Shown: positions 32,496 to 45,400, numbered from the stretch's first letter. The stretch: DNA of 64,000 bases from Molossus alvarezi (GCA_037176705.1 CM073895.1:7402551-7466550); one strand, 5' to 3'. Translations and numbers: made by a program. Notes: generated from the sequence alone by a model not told the origin.

Positions 32496-32973
32496 CTGAA
32501 GCTCCTCCCCCCTCACCATCCCACTCCACCCCTCCCAGCCCACCTTCTTTCCTGCTATAGGCCTGGGTTGGATCACCTCCCAGCTTGCTGCTGGAGAGAC
32601 CAGGTAGACACAGGGGTTAGGGAGCAGCTAGGGTCACAGGAGGGCAGAGTGAGCCTGCTAAGGCAGGGACAGCAGAGTAGGGAAATCCTGCCAGAGGTCT
32701 GCTCTGTGTGGCACTGAGGACCATCCCAGGAGACTGGAAACTGGGATTCCCCCAGGGAGCAGTAGGGAGAAGAGGCCACAGGTGCCTTTCTCTCAGATGC
32801 AGTGGAAATTGATCAGAAGGCCAATTCCTCCAGAAAGAGGTTCTCCATTCTTGGCCCTCTGCTCGCTTTTGGAGCTTGGGGGCACTTAAGAGGATGAGGA
32901 GGACAAGGAATGGCTTATGTGCTTACCTTTAATTCCAAAAGAAATACATGCTTGTTTAAAAATGCAGACTACA

Positions 32974-33216
32974 GCCCTGGCCGGTTTGGCTCAGCGGTTA
33001 GAGCGTTGGCCTGTGGTCTGGAGAGACCCGGGTTCGGTTCCCGCTAAGGGCACGTACCTTGGTTGCAGTTTGTCCCCAGCCCTGGTTGGGTCGTGTGGGT
33101 GGCAACCACTCGATGTGTCGCTCTCACGTCGATGTTTCTCTCTCTCTCTCTCCCTCTCACTCTATCTGAACAAAATATCGAAAAATGTCCTCGGGTGAGG
33201 AAAAAAAAAAAAAAAA
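32974..33216 (+). mobile_element. VesA-G58 SINE
   Basis: Near-consensus with the long perfect target-site duplication AAAAATGCAGACTACA. Confidence 0.95.
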
Positions 33217-33775
33217 GAGTAAAAATGCAGACTACAGAAATTTATAAAGTGAAAATTGTGAGAGCCCCTATCTGCCTTCTCTTCGACCCATTGCTCAGAA
33301 GTTAACTGTTTGTCCTACTGTTTTCTATTCCTTTCAAGTATCCCACACCCTCCCTAGAGATCTGTGTGCTTTATTTCTTAAACAAAAATAAGATCATTTG
33401 GTACATACTGGTCTGCAAATTGCTTTCTCTCAATGTCATAGAAAACATCGTTCTATAAACTGCAATTTAAATGCATTAGAGCTTTGTGTTTCCAAGAACC
33501 CTTTATAGATTATTTTGAGGGATAAAATCGTGAGGTTATGTGAATAATCAACCCCCGTATCGTTGCATATTGAATCTCTGCCTCTTCAGCCCCCACCGCT
33601 TAGGAGTCAGCCGAGATGGGGGTGGGGGAGACTGCGAGTTATGCCTAAAGGAACCCTGTGAGATTCCTTATCCACAGTTTCTCGCTCTTTTTCGTCTGTC
33701 CCGGACTTTCTCCACAGACTAAGAGGGGAAGTTGGCTTCCAATTAAGTATAAATAAAATAAACACTGAGCACCCT

Positions 33776-33985
33776 GTCTGGCCGGGGTGGCTCAGTGGTT
33801 GGGCGTCGACCCATGTACCAAGAGGTCGCCAGTTTGATTCCCAGTCAGGGCACATGCCCAGGTTGTGGGCCTGATCCCCAGTGGGGGGCATGCAGGAGGT
33901 GGCCCATTGTTGTTCTCTCTCATCGATGTTTCTATCTCTCTCTCCCTCTTACTTTCTGCTTTCTCACAACTCAATAAAGAAAAAA
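33776..33985 (+). mobile_element. VesB SINE
   Basis: Full VesB with CACATGCCCAGGTTGTGGGC and CTCAATAAAGAAAA end. Confidence 0.9.
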
Positions 33986-34048
33986 TATTTTTTTAAAATA
34001 AAAAGAATATGTAACTAAATCTAGTTTATTTTAAAAAATCGGTGCTCG

Positions 34049-34292
34049 GCCCTGGCCGGTTTGACTCAGCGGTTAGAGCATCGGCCTGCGGTCCAGAGAG
34101 ACCCTGGTTCGGTTCCCGCTAAGGGCATGTACCTCGGTTGCAGTTTGTCCCCGGCCCTGGTTGGGTCATGCAGTGGCGACCACTCGATGTGTCCCTTTCA
34201 CGTCGATGTTTCTCTCTCTCTCTTTCCCTCTCTCTCCCTCCCACTCTATCTGAACAAAAAATGGAAAAATGTCCTCGGGTGAGGATAACAAA
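34049..34292 (+). mobile_element. VesA-G58 SINE
   Basis: Near-consensus, ends CCTCGGGTGAGGATAAC. Confidence 0.92.
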
Positions 34293-34320
34293 GAATCAAC
34301 TAATGAATGTGTGAATAAGT

Positions 34321-34385
34321 GGAACAACAAATCAATGTTTCTCTCTCTCGTAACAATAAATAAAAAAAAGTAAATAAATAAAATT
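34321..34385 (+). mobile_element. 3' fragment of a VesB-like SINE
   Basis: AATCAATGTTTCTCTCTCTC followed by AATAAATAAAAA-type tail; no head is present. Confidence 0.55.
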
Positions 34386-34989
34386 TCAGGAATACTGCAA
34401 ACCAGACAAACATAATCATTACTAAAAATTAAGGCACATAAACTTGGGCTTAAATAAATACATTAAAAGCAAAGGCGATGAAAAGTCAAAACTCATCGCT
34501 TCCTAATTGTTACTACATCGTACATTTTTCTTCTATGTTCTTGACATTATTTACATCTATCAGACCTATATGGTGGATGCAGCATCCCTTCCCAATTCTG
34601 AATGGTAGTTTGAAATCTGCAATGGTGGAAGTATTTACACCAGGGAAATCAGCAAGCGCTACAAATCAGGGTTTGATTTGTTGTTGACTGTTACTGAAGT
34701 GAGAGGGGAAATGTTAATTATGAAGATTAGACTTGAATGTGTACCTTGTCTGGAGCCTTTTACATTGTGAATAGCACAAAACCCTGAGAAAATATTGTTC
34801 CAGTACTTGAATACTATTATTTGATTTGGCAAACAGGTCCCTTGCTCACGTCACTGAGATATGAGTGAAGCTCTAGAAGGGCGAAGCTGGGAAGGTGGGA
34901 AATAACTGAAGGAAGTGTGGAAGAATGAAAATCCAAGGATGGGTTTCACTGTTTCACTTAAGTTCTTCTTCTTTTCCTTCTTTTTAAAA

Positions 34990-35198
34990 TACGTTTTTCT
35001 AAAAATTGATTCTAGAGAGAGGAAGGGAGAGGGAGAGAGAGAGAAATGCCAATGTGAGAAACAGTCAGTTGCCTCCTGTACACACCCCAACTGGGGACCA
35101 AACCTGCAACCTGGGCATGTGCCCTGAGCAGGAATCGAACCAGTGACCTTTTGGCGCACAGGCGGATGCTGAACCAACTGAGCCACACAGGCCAGGGC
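34990..35198 (-). mobile_element. VesB SINE
   Basis: AATTGATTCTAGAGAGAGGA to GCCACACAGGCCAGGGC. Confidence 0.9.
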
Positions 35199-35211
35199 TC
35201 ACTTAACTTCT

Positions 35212-35453
35212 TCTTTTTTTAAAATCCTCATTCTAGGATATTTTTCTATTTATCTTCAGATAGAGTGGGAGGGAGGGAGAGAGAGAGAAACATCAATGAG
35301 AGACACACATCAATGAGAGACACATCAACCGTTTGCCTCTTGCACGACCCTGACCAGTGCTCAACTGAGGTATGTGCCCTTGACTGGAATCAAACCCACG
35401 AGTCTTTGGTCCGTGGGCCCACACTCTAACTGCTAAGCCAAACCGGCCAGGGC
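35212..35453 (-). mobile_element. VesA SINE (older)
   Basis: AATCCTCATTCTAGGATA tail, CCAAACCGGCCAGGGC head. AACTTCTT on both sides. Inner ACACATCAATGAGAGAC is locally duplicated. Confidence 0.88.
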
Positions 35454-35683
35454 AACTTCTTAAACATAAAGGAAAAAAATCAGTCAACATTCATATCAAA
35501 ACTATACTCTTTTGTCAATGGCGGTGGAGAATTGCTGAATGGGATAGTAACCAAGCATTTATCCGTGGTCTAATTTTGTAACACTACTGTTGGTGGCAGA
35601 ATTATAAACACTCACTATGGATTTTGCAAGGCACACGGAAGTTAGAGCTGTATGGAAGCTATAATAAAGAATGTTGTGGAACA

Positions 35684-36092
35684 GCCCTGGCCAGTGTGGC
35701 TCAGCGGGTTAGGTGTAGCCCAAGCACTGGAAAGTTGGGGGTTGGATTCTGGTCAGGACACACAGCCATGTTGCTGTCTGGATCTCTGGTAGGGGGCATG
35801 CAGGAGGCAGCCGATTGATGTCATTCACACATGGATATTTCTCACTCTCCCTCTTCCTTTGTCTTTTTTTTCTTTATTGATTTTAGACAGAGGAGAGGGA
35901 GAGGGAGAGAGGAACATGAGAGAGAACACTGATTGACTGCCTCCTGCATGCCCCCTACTGGGGATCGGGCCCACAACCTGGGCATGTGCCCTGAATGGGA
36001 ATTGAACCAGCGACCTTTTGGTGCTGGGTTGACGCTCAACCACTGAGCTACACCGGCTGGACAGTCTTCCTCTTTCTAAAAAATAAATAATA
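35684..36092 (+). mobile_element. VesB SINE split by another VesB
   Basis: Outer copy 35684-35864 plus 36063-36092. AATGTTGTGGAACA and AATGTTGGGGAACA are its target-site duplication. Its right end is about 330 bp from the CENPS ATG. Confidence 0.9.
35865..36062 (-). mobile_element. VesB SINE nested in VesB
   Basis: Minus-strand copy from TTTATTGATTTTAGACAGAG to CTACACCGGCTGGAC, inserted in the pyrimidine-rich end of the outer copy. Confidence 0.9.
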
Positions 36093-36104
36093 ATGTTGGG
36101 GAAC

Positions 36105-36160
36105 AATGTTGTTCCTCTCCCCCCAACCCCCCTCCCCCCTCCCCCCTCCCTCCTCCCTTT
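36105..36160 (+). repeat. C-rich polypyrimidine tract before CENPS promoter
   Basis: Runs of five or six C separated by T or A, such as CCCCCCTCCCCCCTCCC. The minus strand has at least four G-runs and could fold as a G-quadruplex. It lies about 270 bp before the CENPS ATG. Confidence 0.7.
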
Positions 36161-36423
36161 TCTATTACTGGTGTTAACCATTGTGCCGGGAACTGAACTT
36201 GGCCTGGGCGGCCAAGTCCCCTCGCCCAATAGAGCAGAGTGATTGGAGCTGACTGCGAAGGGCCCTTCCCAGAGTGGCCGCCAGGGGGCGCGCGCGAGGT
36301 ACATGGAGCTTCGCGCTTTGTCCCTCCGCGCGGCCCGTCGCCGGCGCCGCGGCGGGAAAATCTGACTGCGCCGTCCGGGTCGCTGTCTACACGCACTCGC
36401 GCGGGGCTGGGTCGGCCGCTAGG

Positions 36424-36477
36424 ATGGAGGAGGAGGTGGAGGGGGCCGAGGAGCAGCAGCAGTTCTCCTATCGACAG
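36424..36477 (+). CDS. CENPS: CENPS coding exon 1
   Basis: Encodes MEEEVEGAEEQQQFSYRQ and is followed by donor GTACAG. This ATG is chosen because the acidic start and FSY core match the known protein. G follows the ATG at +4. Confidence 0.94.
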
Positions 36478-39400
36478 GTACAGGAATGCCGCGTCCCGGC
36501 TGCGCCGGGAGGATGGCGTCGAGTTTCTGGAGACGAAAAGCCCGGGAGGCCTCGGCCCGGCCTTGCCTCGGTGTCCGCCCGCCAGGGCCGGGGGGCGCGC
36601 GCCAGCTCGGCGGCCTCGGGGGGAGGTGGGTGCCGGAGACGGTGTCCACGGCAACGCGGGCGGGCGCGAAGCTCGCGGAGTGCGGCGCGCGGGCCCCCGG
36701 CCCCCCGGCCCCCCGGCCCCCGGCTTTGTGACAGCCCGCGCCCCTGCTCCGAGGGCCGAGGGAGGCTGCGATGCGAGCGTTACAGGGCGTCGCGGCGAAG
36801 GCTCAGCCCGTGCCCGGACGCGGCACGAGCCCGACAGGCTGGGCCCCGCGAGCGGCGCCCTCCCCGCTGCGGAGCCGGCCGGGGCGGGGTGCAGGCCCGC
36901 GCCGCCCGGGCCCACCTGCGGGTGGGCGTTCGCGTCTCCGCCCCGCGGCTCGGGGCTGGCGTTACCTTCGCCGAGCTCGGTTTTCTTACGTGGGAAGTCG
37001 GGGTCGATGCGGGTACTCAGCCCTTCCTTCCACCAGCCGCGGAGCAAGCACCGTGCGGCGGCGGCGTAACAGCGCTGGAAAGAGGTGGAAAGCGAGGACC
37101 GGGTGACAGCCCCAAAGAGGAGGAACGGAAGGGACACGCGACTGAGCCCAGAACGTGGGGTTTCCTTCCTATGAAGTGTTACATTCCAGAAGCTGCTTTC
37201 CTGTCCTTTTATTTTGAGAAACCTTCGGGAAAAGTTGCAAGGCTGATGTGCCCAGTGCGCATACACCTCTCACCTCTCTTCTTAGGTTGTGAACTTTTTG
37301 CTGTATTTGCTCCCATGCCCCCCCCCCCCCGAATTATTTAAGAATTAATGGCAAATATCTTGACGCTTCACGTTTACATTTTGAAACTTCAGTATGTATC
37401 TCCCAATAACACGGGCATTCCACGACGTAATCTCAGTTATTACACTCAGGAAGTTTAATACTGATGAAGTTTTATTATCATTAGATATTGTTCAGTCCAT
37501 ATTCAATTTCCCCAGTTGTCCCAAAGATTTTTTTTTTTTAGTGGCCTTTTTTCCTTCATCCTGGACCCAGTCAGGCAAGGATTATGCATCACAGTCAGCA
37601 GTGCTGTTTCTGTGGTCTTTTGGGGAACAGTTCTCCAGCTTTGTCTTTCATCACCGATGGTTTTTGAAGAGTCCATTCGTGGCAGAAGTGTAGTGGAGAT
37701 AAACTCTTGAAGATCTGGGGCTGCCCTTTCCTCCTTTTCTTTTTCCTTTATTGACTTTTTTTTTTTTTTTTTAGAGAGAGAGAAACTTCAATGAGAGAGA
37801 ACATCGATTGGCCGCCTCCTGCATGCCCCCAACTGGGGATCAGGCCCCCAACCTGGGCATGTGCCCTCATCAGGAATCGAACCTGATGCATGGGTCAGCA
37901 CGCAACCACTGAGCCACACGGGCTGGTCTGGGGCTGACCTTTTCATTTCTGTATCCTCAGCTCCTAGTACCGGGCCTAGCTGTCAATAAACAATAAGTGC
38001 ATAGTGATTAAATGAGTAAGGCTGCAAAGATGGGCTGAGAATTTTATTTTTATTAAGTTTATTGGGGTGATAGTGGTTAATAATATTATGTGGGTTTCAA
38101 GTGTACAGTTCTATGATACATTATCTGTATATTGCACTGTGTGCCCACCAACCAAAGTCAGATCTGTCACCATGTATTTGACCTCTTGACTCCCTCCCTG
38201 TTTTCTGGGCTAAGGTTTTGGAACCTCATCCTCTATGCATTGGTGACGAGGTTGAGGATCCTTCATTCAAGTAGCCTTCTTGGCACTGGGTGGATAGTAG
38301 TGAACAAAACTAATGGGGTTCTGCCCTTGAGGAGTTTAGAGTGTAGTGATTTAGCCTCTACTTATCTGTGGCATTGAAGAAGGCTCTTAGCTCAGTCCAG
38401 GAGGCTCAAAAGGAGGAGAGACAGAGAAAACTGCCTGGAGCATTCAGAAGGACCCCTGTCCCATTCTCTCACCCCTGACCCCACCCCACATATACCTAAA
38501 AAAGATTACCTTGGAGGGTCTTTATCCCTCCCAGGGTGATGATCCCTTTGTCTCCTTTGACCAAAGCCTCAATTTACCTAGCCTTGTGAGGTCTGAAACT
38601 AAGGAAGGTAGGGGCCTCATTTTCCTGCCTGTCCCTTACCCCGAGGTTGTGGACTTGTGTTCTTGCAGTTCCTCCTCATCTTGCATCTACTGTGAACACT
38701 TGCTGTCTTGGGTTCAGCTGTCACCATGTCCTGTTCACCTCTGTCTCCAGCACAGAGATGGAGCAAACACAAACTTGTTAACATGAGATGGAGACCTTGG
38801 CTTAGCTTGTTTTGCTTCTCTACTCCGTTGCATGGGGAACAGAGATGTTTTCCAGCATCTAAAAGGATTGCTGAGAAGCTGTGATGGTCCAACACTCAAA
38901 GTAGGGTCAGGCGTGACCCCATGGGCCTTTCTGGTGTTGTCCTGATCATTCTTCTGTCATCACATGCAAGCATGGGGATTCAGGGACTTGCAGCAGAGGG
39001 ATGGGGTCCTTTTGCATTTACTTGATTCACCCCGGTCCAGGCAAGAAATCCCAGTCTGGTTTTTCGTTGTGTTCCCCAAGCACCCAGCATCTGCCTTTCC
39101 TCGGTGGGAACTTGGCACTTACTTGTGGACTAAGTCAAGTCACGCAGATACGTTGCAAGGGCCATCTGACTTCTCTCCCCATTGACCTGCCATCGTAATT
39201 CCTTATCTTTACTTGACCTAAATCATAACCATTAACCAGGAAGTAATGTTTCTACAAGTCACACTCCAGAGGGCCTCATTAATTTATTAGTACACTTGGA
39301 AAGTCACTGAGCCATTATGGAAAGTGCTGCAGGAATTGGACTGAGCAGACCCTCTCCTTGGTCTTAACTTTTTAAGATGGGAAAAGCTCTTATTTGCAAC

Positions 39401-42400
39401 CACCCCCATGAGGTATTTTGGTTTTTGCTTCAGAGGCTGAAGGCAGCGGTCCACTACACCGTGGGCTGTCTCTGTGAGGAGGTGGCCTCGGACAAGGAGG
39501 TGCAGCTCAGCAAGCAGACCATTGCAGCGATTTCGGAGGTGACATTCCGACAGTGCGGTATGAAGCCCTGGCCTCCCTGCATGTGGACAGACGCCCAGAG
39601 GCTGGTTGCCTGGGAGAACTGAGGGGTGGGCGCTGCGGGGCGTGTCGCCACTGGTGTTGCTTCCTCTCCGGACACTTCAGAAAACAGTTCTTGGCTGTCA
39701 GATGGGTAGTTGATGAAAGAACTCTTTTTTTCTATTACACTAACACTGGGGCATTAGCACCTTCATTTTATTGTGTTTTAAACTGCCTGGAACATTAGAC
39801 ATAAAATTTTTTATTTCATTGCTTTATAACATTTTTATATCATCCATAGTTTATTTGACAGGTGAACTGGTGGCGTTGGTATTTGCTTGACTTCACAGGA
39901 AATTAATGTTCTCACAAGCCCTTACTTGTAGCAAAATGTAAAGTTAAGGGATAGTTTCTAGGAATGAAAGGTGCAGCCACAATTGCCAGAAAGCTTGTAA
40001 TAAAGGGTCCAGGGTGCCAGAAGGACAAGGGGGTCATAATGAGTCACAGGCTGAAGGCACCTGTGCTGTGGGGCTCCCTGAAGTGCCTCTGGCACCTCGG
40101 GAAGGGTTTGTCGCGGCAGTCACCGTACGTGTTTAATGTGGACATTGAGATCTCACTTTTCCTTCTGAAATAAGACTGAGGTACGGGTAGCTGAAGCACA
40201 TCTCTTTTTCTCTTTCAGATAACTTTGCCAAAGACCTTGAAATGTTTGCAAGGTGGGTAAAGAGCCTGATTATCTGCTGCTGTGTTTGTTTACATTCTAT
40301 TGATACTCCATCTGGTGGTCTATTTCAGGAGAGCTGTAGCTGTTCATTTAAAAGAAATTTTTTTTGTATTTTGTGGAGGCTCATCTCTAATCATGATTCC
40401 ACAAGAATATAACATCTGCTTTAATCATGTCCATTCAGACTTGATTTGGCATTTTTTGAAGTTTTCCAAGTATTTTTTGTTGAGAACTGAAGTTATTCAG
40501 TTCCAGGTTAAAAAGGCATGAGTAATGTCTCTAGAACTCGGAATGTGCGGGGCACGCGTGCTTTTAAGATCCTTTCTGCAGGATGGTGTGATCCCAGGGC
40601 CCGGGCCTGAGCCGGGAGCTGGGCTGCGCTGTGCTCCAGGCGGTGATTGCTGGCAGGTGGCTGGATAAAGACAGCACGGTCCACATCAGGCCTGCATCTG
40701 CCACGTTGTTCCCAGTGAGACATACACTCCTTGAAAAGGGGGTGACTTGCTTTCAGCTGGCAAAGCTGTAGCCTTTACAGGTGATTTATGCTCATGTCTT
40801 CAATTAGTACCTCAGGTAATTGAAAACAATTGCAACGAATTGCTTTTATGAAGCAGTTTGAATGACTAAGGCCTGAAAGGGCCAAAGCTTTCTAATTTGC
40901 TACCATTTCTGATTTGGCGCCAGCCTCTCCCACAGCCCACCCTTTTCACCTTGCTCCTGGTAGCTCTTTGCTTCTCGGGTGAATACTTTGAATGCATTAA
41001 AGCAGCCGGTTCTCAGGGGGCAGGCTCTAAATCTTTCCCATTCCTGCATCTGAGTCCCTAAAAACTGCTTAGCATCTTCAGCTTGGGCAAAAGGGATAAT
41101 ATTATGGGATACTGATAGCTCATGTGCTTTATTCATTGTTAATTCAGGCGGTTGTCCCTTATACGTGGCCCATTATCCTCCCCCCCCCCCCGTGTCTCCT
41201 GTGAAATAACATTTATCATCTCACTTGCCATTTCTTTTCTTCCTTTTTATTTTGAAAATATAACTTTTTTTTTTATTACAAAGGGAGACACAAAAGTGTA
41301 AATAAGTTGCCCTGGCTGGTGTGGCTCAGTTGGTTGAACATTGTCCCATGCTCCAAAAGGTCTCAGGTTTGATTCCTGGGGTTGTGGGCTTGATCCCTAA
41401 TAAGCCGTATCTCTCTTATCCATGTTTCTCTCTCTCCCTTTTCCTTCCTCTCGCTCTAAAATCAATAAAAATGTATTTAAAAATGTGTAAATAAGTAGAC
41501 AAATGATTATTAGATTTGAAGGGAAAGTTTCGTCGGTGCAGAGCAGGTTTCTCCACTTAAGCACTGTTGCCCTCCGGACAGCATGGTCCTTGTGGTGGGG
41601 TCGCCCTGTGCACTGGGGAGTGTGCCAGCCAGTGGTGTGTCCCCATTCTTGTGTTAACTATGGGGAAGACAATGAACATTTTTAAATGTTTCTGCAAAAA
41701 CATTAGAAATAAAAATGAGTCTGGCCCTGGCCGGTTTGGCTCAGCGGTTGGAGCGTCGGCCTGCGGTCCAGAGAGACCCGGGTTCGGTTCCCACTGAGGG
41801 CATGTACCTCGGTTGCAGTTTGTCCCCGGCCCTGGTTGGTCGTGCGGGTGGCAGCCTCTCGATGTGTCCCTTTCACGTCGATGTTTCTCTCTCTCTCTCT
41901 TCCTCTCTCTCCCTCCCGCTCTATCTGTACAAAAAATGGAAAAATGTCCTCGGGTGAGGATTTAAAAAAATAATAATAATAAATAAATAAATAAATAAAA
42001 CATTAAAAAAAAAAAAAATGCCCTGGCCAGTTTGGCTCAGCGGTTAGAGCGTCGGCCTGCGGTCCGGAGAGACCCGGGTTCGGTTCCCGCTAAGGGTATG
42101 TACCTCGGTTGCTGTTTGTCCCCGGCCCTGGTTGGGTTGTGTGGATGGCAGCCACTCGATGTCTCCCTTTCATGTCGATGTTTCTCTCTCTCTCTCCCCT
42201 TCCCGCTCTATCTGAACAAAAAAAATGGAAAAATGTCCTCGGGTGAGGATTAAAAAAAATAATAATAAAATAAAAAAATAAAAGGTCGAATTTTGCCCTG
42301 GCCAGTGTGGTTCGGCGGTTAGAGCATTGTCTCGAGGACGAATGGGTTGAAGGAATATACCTCAGTTTCAGTTCGTGCCGGGCTCTGGTGGGGGTCGTGT

Positions 42401-45400
42401 GGGAGGCAGCAAGTCAATGTGTCCTCCTCCCCTCCCTCCCACTCTATCTGAAGATAAATAAAAAAATATCCTTGGGTGAGGATTGAAAAAAAAAGGTTGG
42501 GTTTCTTTTCCTGAGTATGGGGGGAAAGTGGTGTGTGTGTGTCACTTAGACTGTAAGCCCCACTAGGGAGGACATCCTCTAAATAAAGGAGTCTGTGTGA
42601 AGGCTGTCAGCTGCTGTTCTGTAGGTGAGACCATCTGAGGACTTACTATAGGCGCTGCCTCAGCTTCTGCCATGTCCATGCATGTACTCGCTGCCCTCAG
42701 ACTTGCTCCCAGGGCCCCGAGAGAACGCGTGTGCTCGCTGCCCTCAGACTTGCTCCCAGGGCCCCGAGAGAACGCGTGTGCTCGCTGCCCTCAGACTTGC
42801 TCCCAGGGCCCCGAGAGAACGCGTGTGCTCGCTGCCCTCAGACTTGTTCCCAGGGCCCCGAGAGAACGCGTGTACTCGCTGCCCTCAGACTTGCTCCCAG
42901 GGCCCCGAGAGAAAGCGTGTACTCGCTGCCCTCAGACTTGCTCCCAGGGCCCCGAGAGAAAGCGTGTACTCGCTGCCCTCAGACTTGCTCCCAGGGCCCC
43001 GAGAGAACGCGTGTGCTCGCTGCCCTCAGACTTGCTCCCAGGGCCCCGAGAGAACGCGTGTGCTCGCTGCCCTCAGACTTGTTCCCAGGGCCCCGAGAGA
43101 ACGCGTGTACTCGCTGCCCTCAGACTTGCTCCCAGGGCCCCGAGAGAAAGCGTGTACTCGCTGCCCTCAGACTTGCTCCCAGGGCCCCGAGAGAAAGCGT
43201 GTACTCGCTGCCCTCAGACTTGCTCCCAGGGCCCTGAGTGAACGCAGGAGCAAATTTTCTGCGAAGACTCAGCCTTTGTCTTAATTTTATGTTGTTTTTT
43301 ATAATATTCCTGTTTCAAAGTTTATCACTGAATAAAATTGGTCTTTCCAGAAGGTCAGCTTGGTTTATCCTGTGGTTTTGAGCTTTCCTTTTCATCCAGT
43401 CTCTACTTCTAGAACTACGGTCACCGTGAGAAGTCTGCAGTACCTACTGTTTGGGCTTCTCATAGCAGTCAGAGTTCTAGACGTTTTCAGTGGTCTTTGT
43501 AGGCTGGCTGGGAAGCTAACCAGTATTTGAAACATTGTTTCTGTGAGAAAATACATTTAAATAGTCAATTCACCTATAAACTTTGGAAAATCATCTCTCA
43601 GTTTAGGTATGACTTTCACTTATTTAGCTTTGAAATCTCTAGTCACCTAGTAATGTGTTAAAGACGCAACTTTTTGAAGAAGATAGGTATTCTGTAGAAA
43701 TAAACTCGAGGAACATTTTGGGAATAATTTTTAAAACCTATGTTGCTAAAAGCGTTAGACGAAAAATCACTTAGTTCTTTTTCCTAGAAATTTTCAGTAT
43801 GCTGCTTCCTTTTACTCATTCCTTTTACTGCACTTGACCAAGAATAAAATTCTGACACAGCAGCCTGATGGCGTGATTGAGGTGAGGGCCACACTGTGTC
43901 CACGCGCTTACCCTTCACCCAGGATGTCTGGACGGGCTTTGCACCTGTGGCTGCTCGTGTACCACCTGTCTGACCTCCCCCTCCATCCTGTCCTCGCAGG
44001 TGGCTGATTGGAAGTTTTCTCCTGAAGTGGATGTTATCATCTCAGGACAGGCAGATATTATACATCATGATGAGATGACGTGATATTTGCACATTTAGCA
44101 GGATGTGAAGGAATAATTTGGCCAAATTATGGAGTATAATTTCTGTGTGACTTTATCTGTAATTTAACAGATACTCAGCGTTGACTACTATGTGTTGGCC
44201 ACTTTGTTAATTATTAAGAATACAAAGAAGCCCTGGCCGGTTTGGCTCAGCGGTTGGAGCGTCAGCCTGCGGACCAGAGAGTCCTGGGTTTGGTTCCCAC
44301 TAGGGGCACGTACAAAAAAAAAAAAAATTTTTTTTTAAAGAGTACAAAGATTCCAATATATTCATATGTACAGAGTTCCTACTTATTTTTAGAGGAAGTT
44401 AGAAATGGCAAGAAAGGGTGTAGAGTCTTAAATTATTTATTTAAATAATACTTTATTTATTTTTAGAGAGAGAGGAAGGGAGAGGGAGAGATAGAAACAT
44501 CAATGAGAGAACATCTATTGGCCGCCTCCTGCATGCTCTCCACTGGGAGTTTGGCTCACAACCTGGGCATGTGCCCTGACCGGGAATCAAACTGGCGACC
44601 TCTTGGTGCATGGGGTGACGCTCAACCACTGAGCCACATTGGCTGGGCAGAGTATTAAATCATTGAATAGAGCTTATCTCATTACCTTAATTTTTAAAAA
44701 TTTATTGATTTGAAGGAGAGAGAGAGAGAAACGTTGATTTGTTCCACTCGTTTATGCATTAATTGGTTGCTTCTTGTATGTGCCGTGACTGGAGATTGAA
44801 CTCACAACCTTGGCGTATCAGGATGACACTTTAACCAACTGAGCTACCCGGCCAGGGCTCAGATGACCTTTTAGAGCAAAGGTGAGGGGACTGGAATGAG
44901 AATTTGAGTCCAAGTTATGAGCAAGAAATAGATTCCTGTATAAAGAATGTTTTTTGTTCTAACCATGCTCTTGTTGAGGGAACGCATTCCCTCCTCGTTG
45001 GGAAGTGGGATGTTAGGAGACAGCTACAGAAGCTTTTTCCTATAATTTAGCTCTTGGAGAAAAGCTTCAGGATCTTGGTCTAAGTGAAGCCATGCCTCAT
45101 GGACATTCTCTTTATTCTTCTATCTAATGTCTCTTTTAAGCAGAGGTGATCTTTGTATTGTAAGACTGCCGTTTTCTCTTTTCAACAAAGGTGCACAGTG
45201 ACCTTGCTTTTTCTGTGGTGCTAGCTGTGACCATTGTGCCAAGCAGGGCCCTTCCCAAGGTTAATGCCTCAGACTCCTTCCCATGCTTGTATTCCTCAGG
45301 CACCCTTGGCCTGCAGTGGAGGTGGACAGATGGGCTTCTGCTTTCTCTCGGTCTCTTTATTTAATTGGTATCGTGGCTAGTCACTTCATTCATTTTTGTG

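Larger units (their letters stand above)
36165..37110 (+). promoter_or_regulatory. CENPS: CENPS CpG-island promoter
   Basis: Dense CpG block covering the first exon and start of intron 1. CCAAT at 36226-36230 faces an inverted CCAAT (ATTGG) at 36242-36246, about 180-200 bp before the ATG. No TATA box was seen. The island begins only about 75 bp after a nested SINE pair and a C-rich tract. Confidence 0.75.

Noticed and set aside
36076..37341. Open frames of 276, 355 and 396 codons on both strands around the CENPS first exon
   Set aside because: They overlap a CpG island where stops are rare, conflict with each other, and have no family resemblance. Only 36424-36477 is supported as coding.
42672..43284. 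Repeat-containing protein or CRISPR-like array
   Set aside because: Direct repeats touch each other with no spacers, and the locus lies in an intron. It is a minisatellite.
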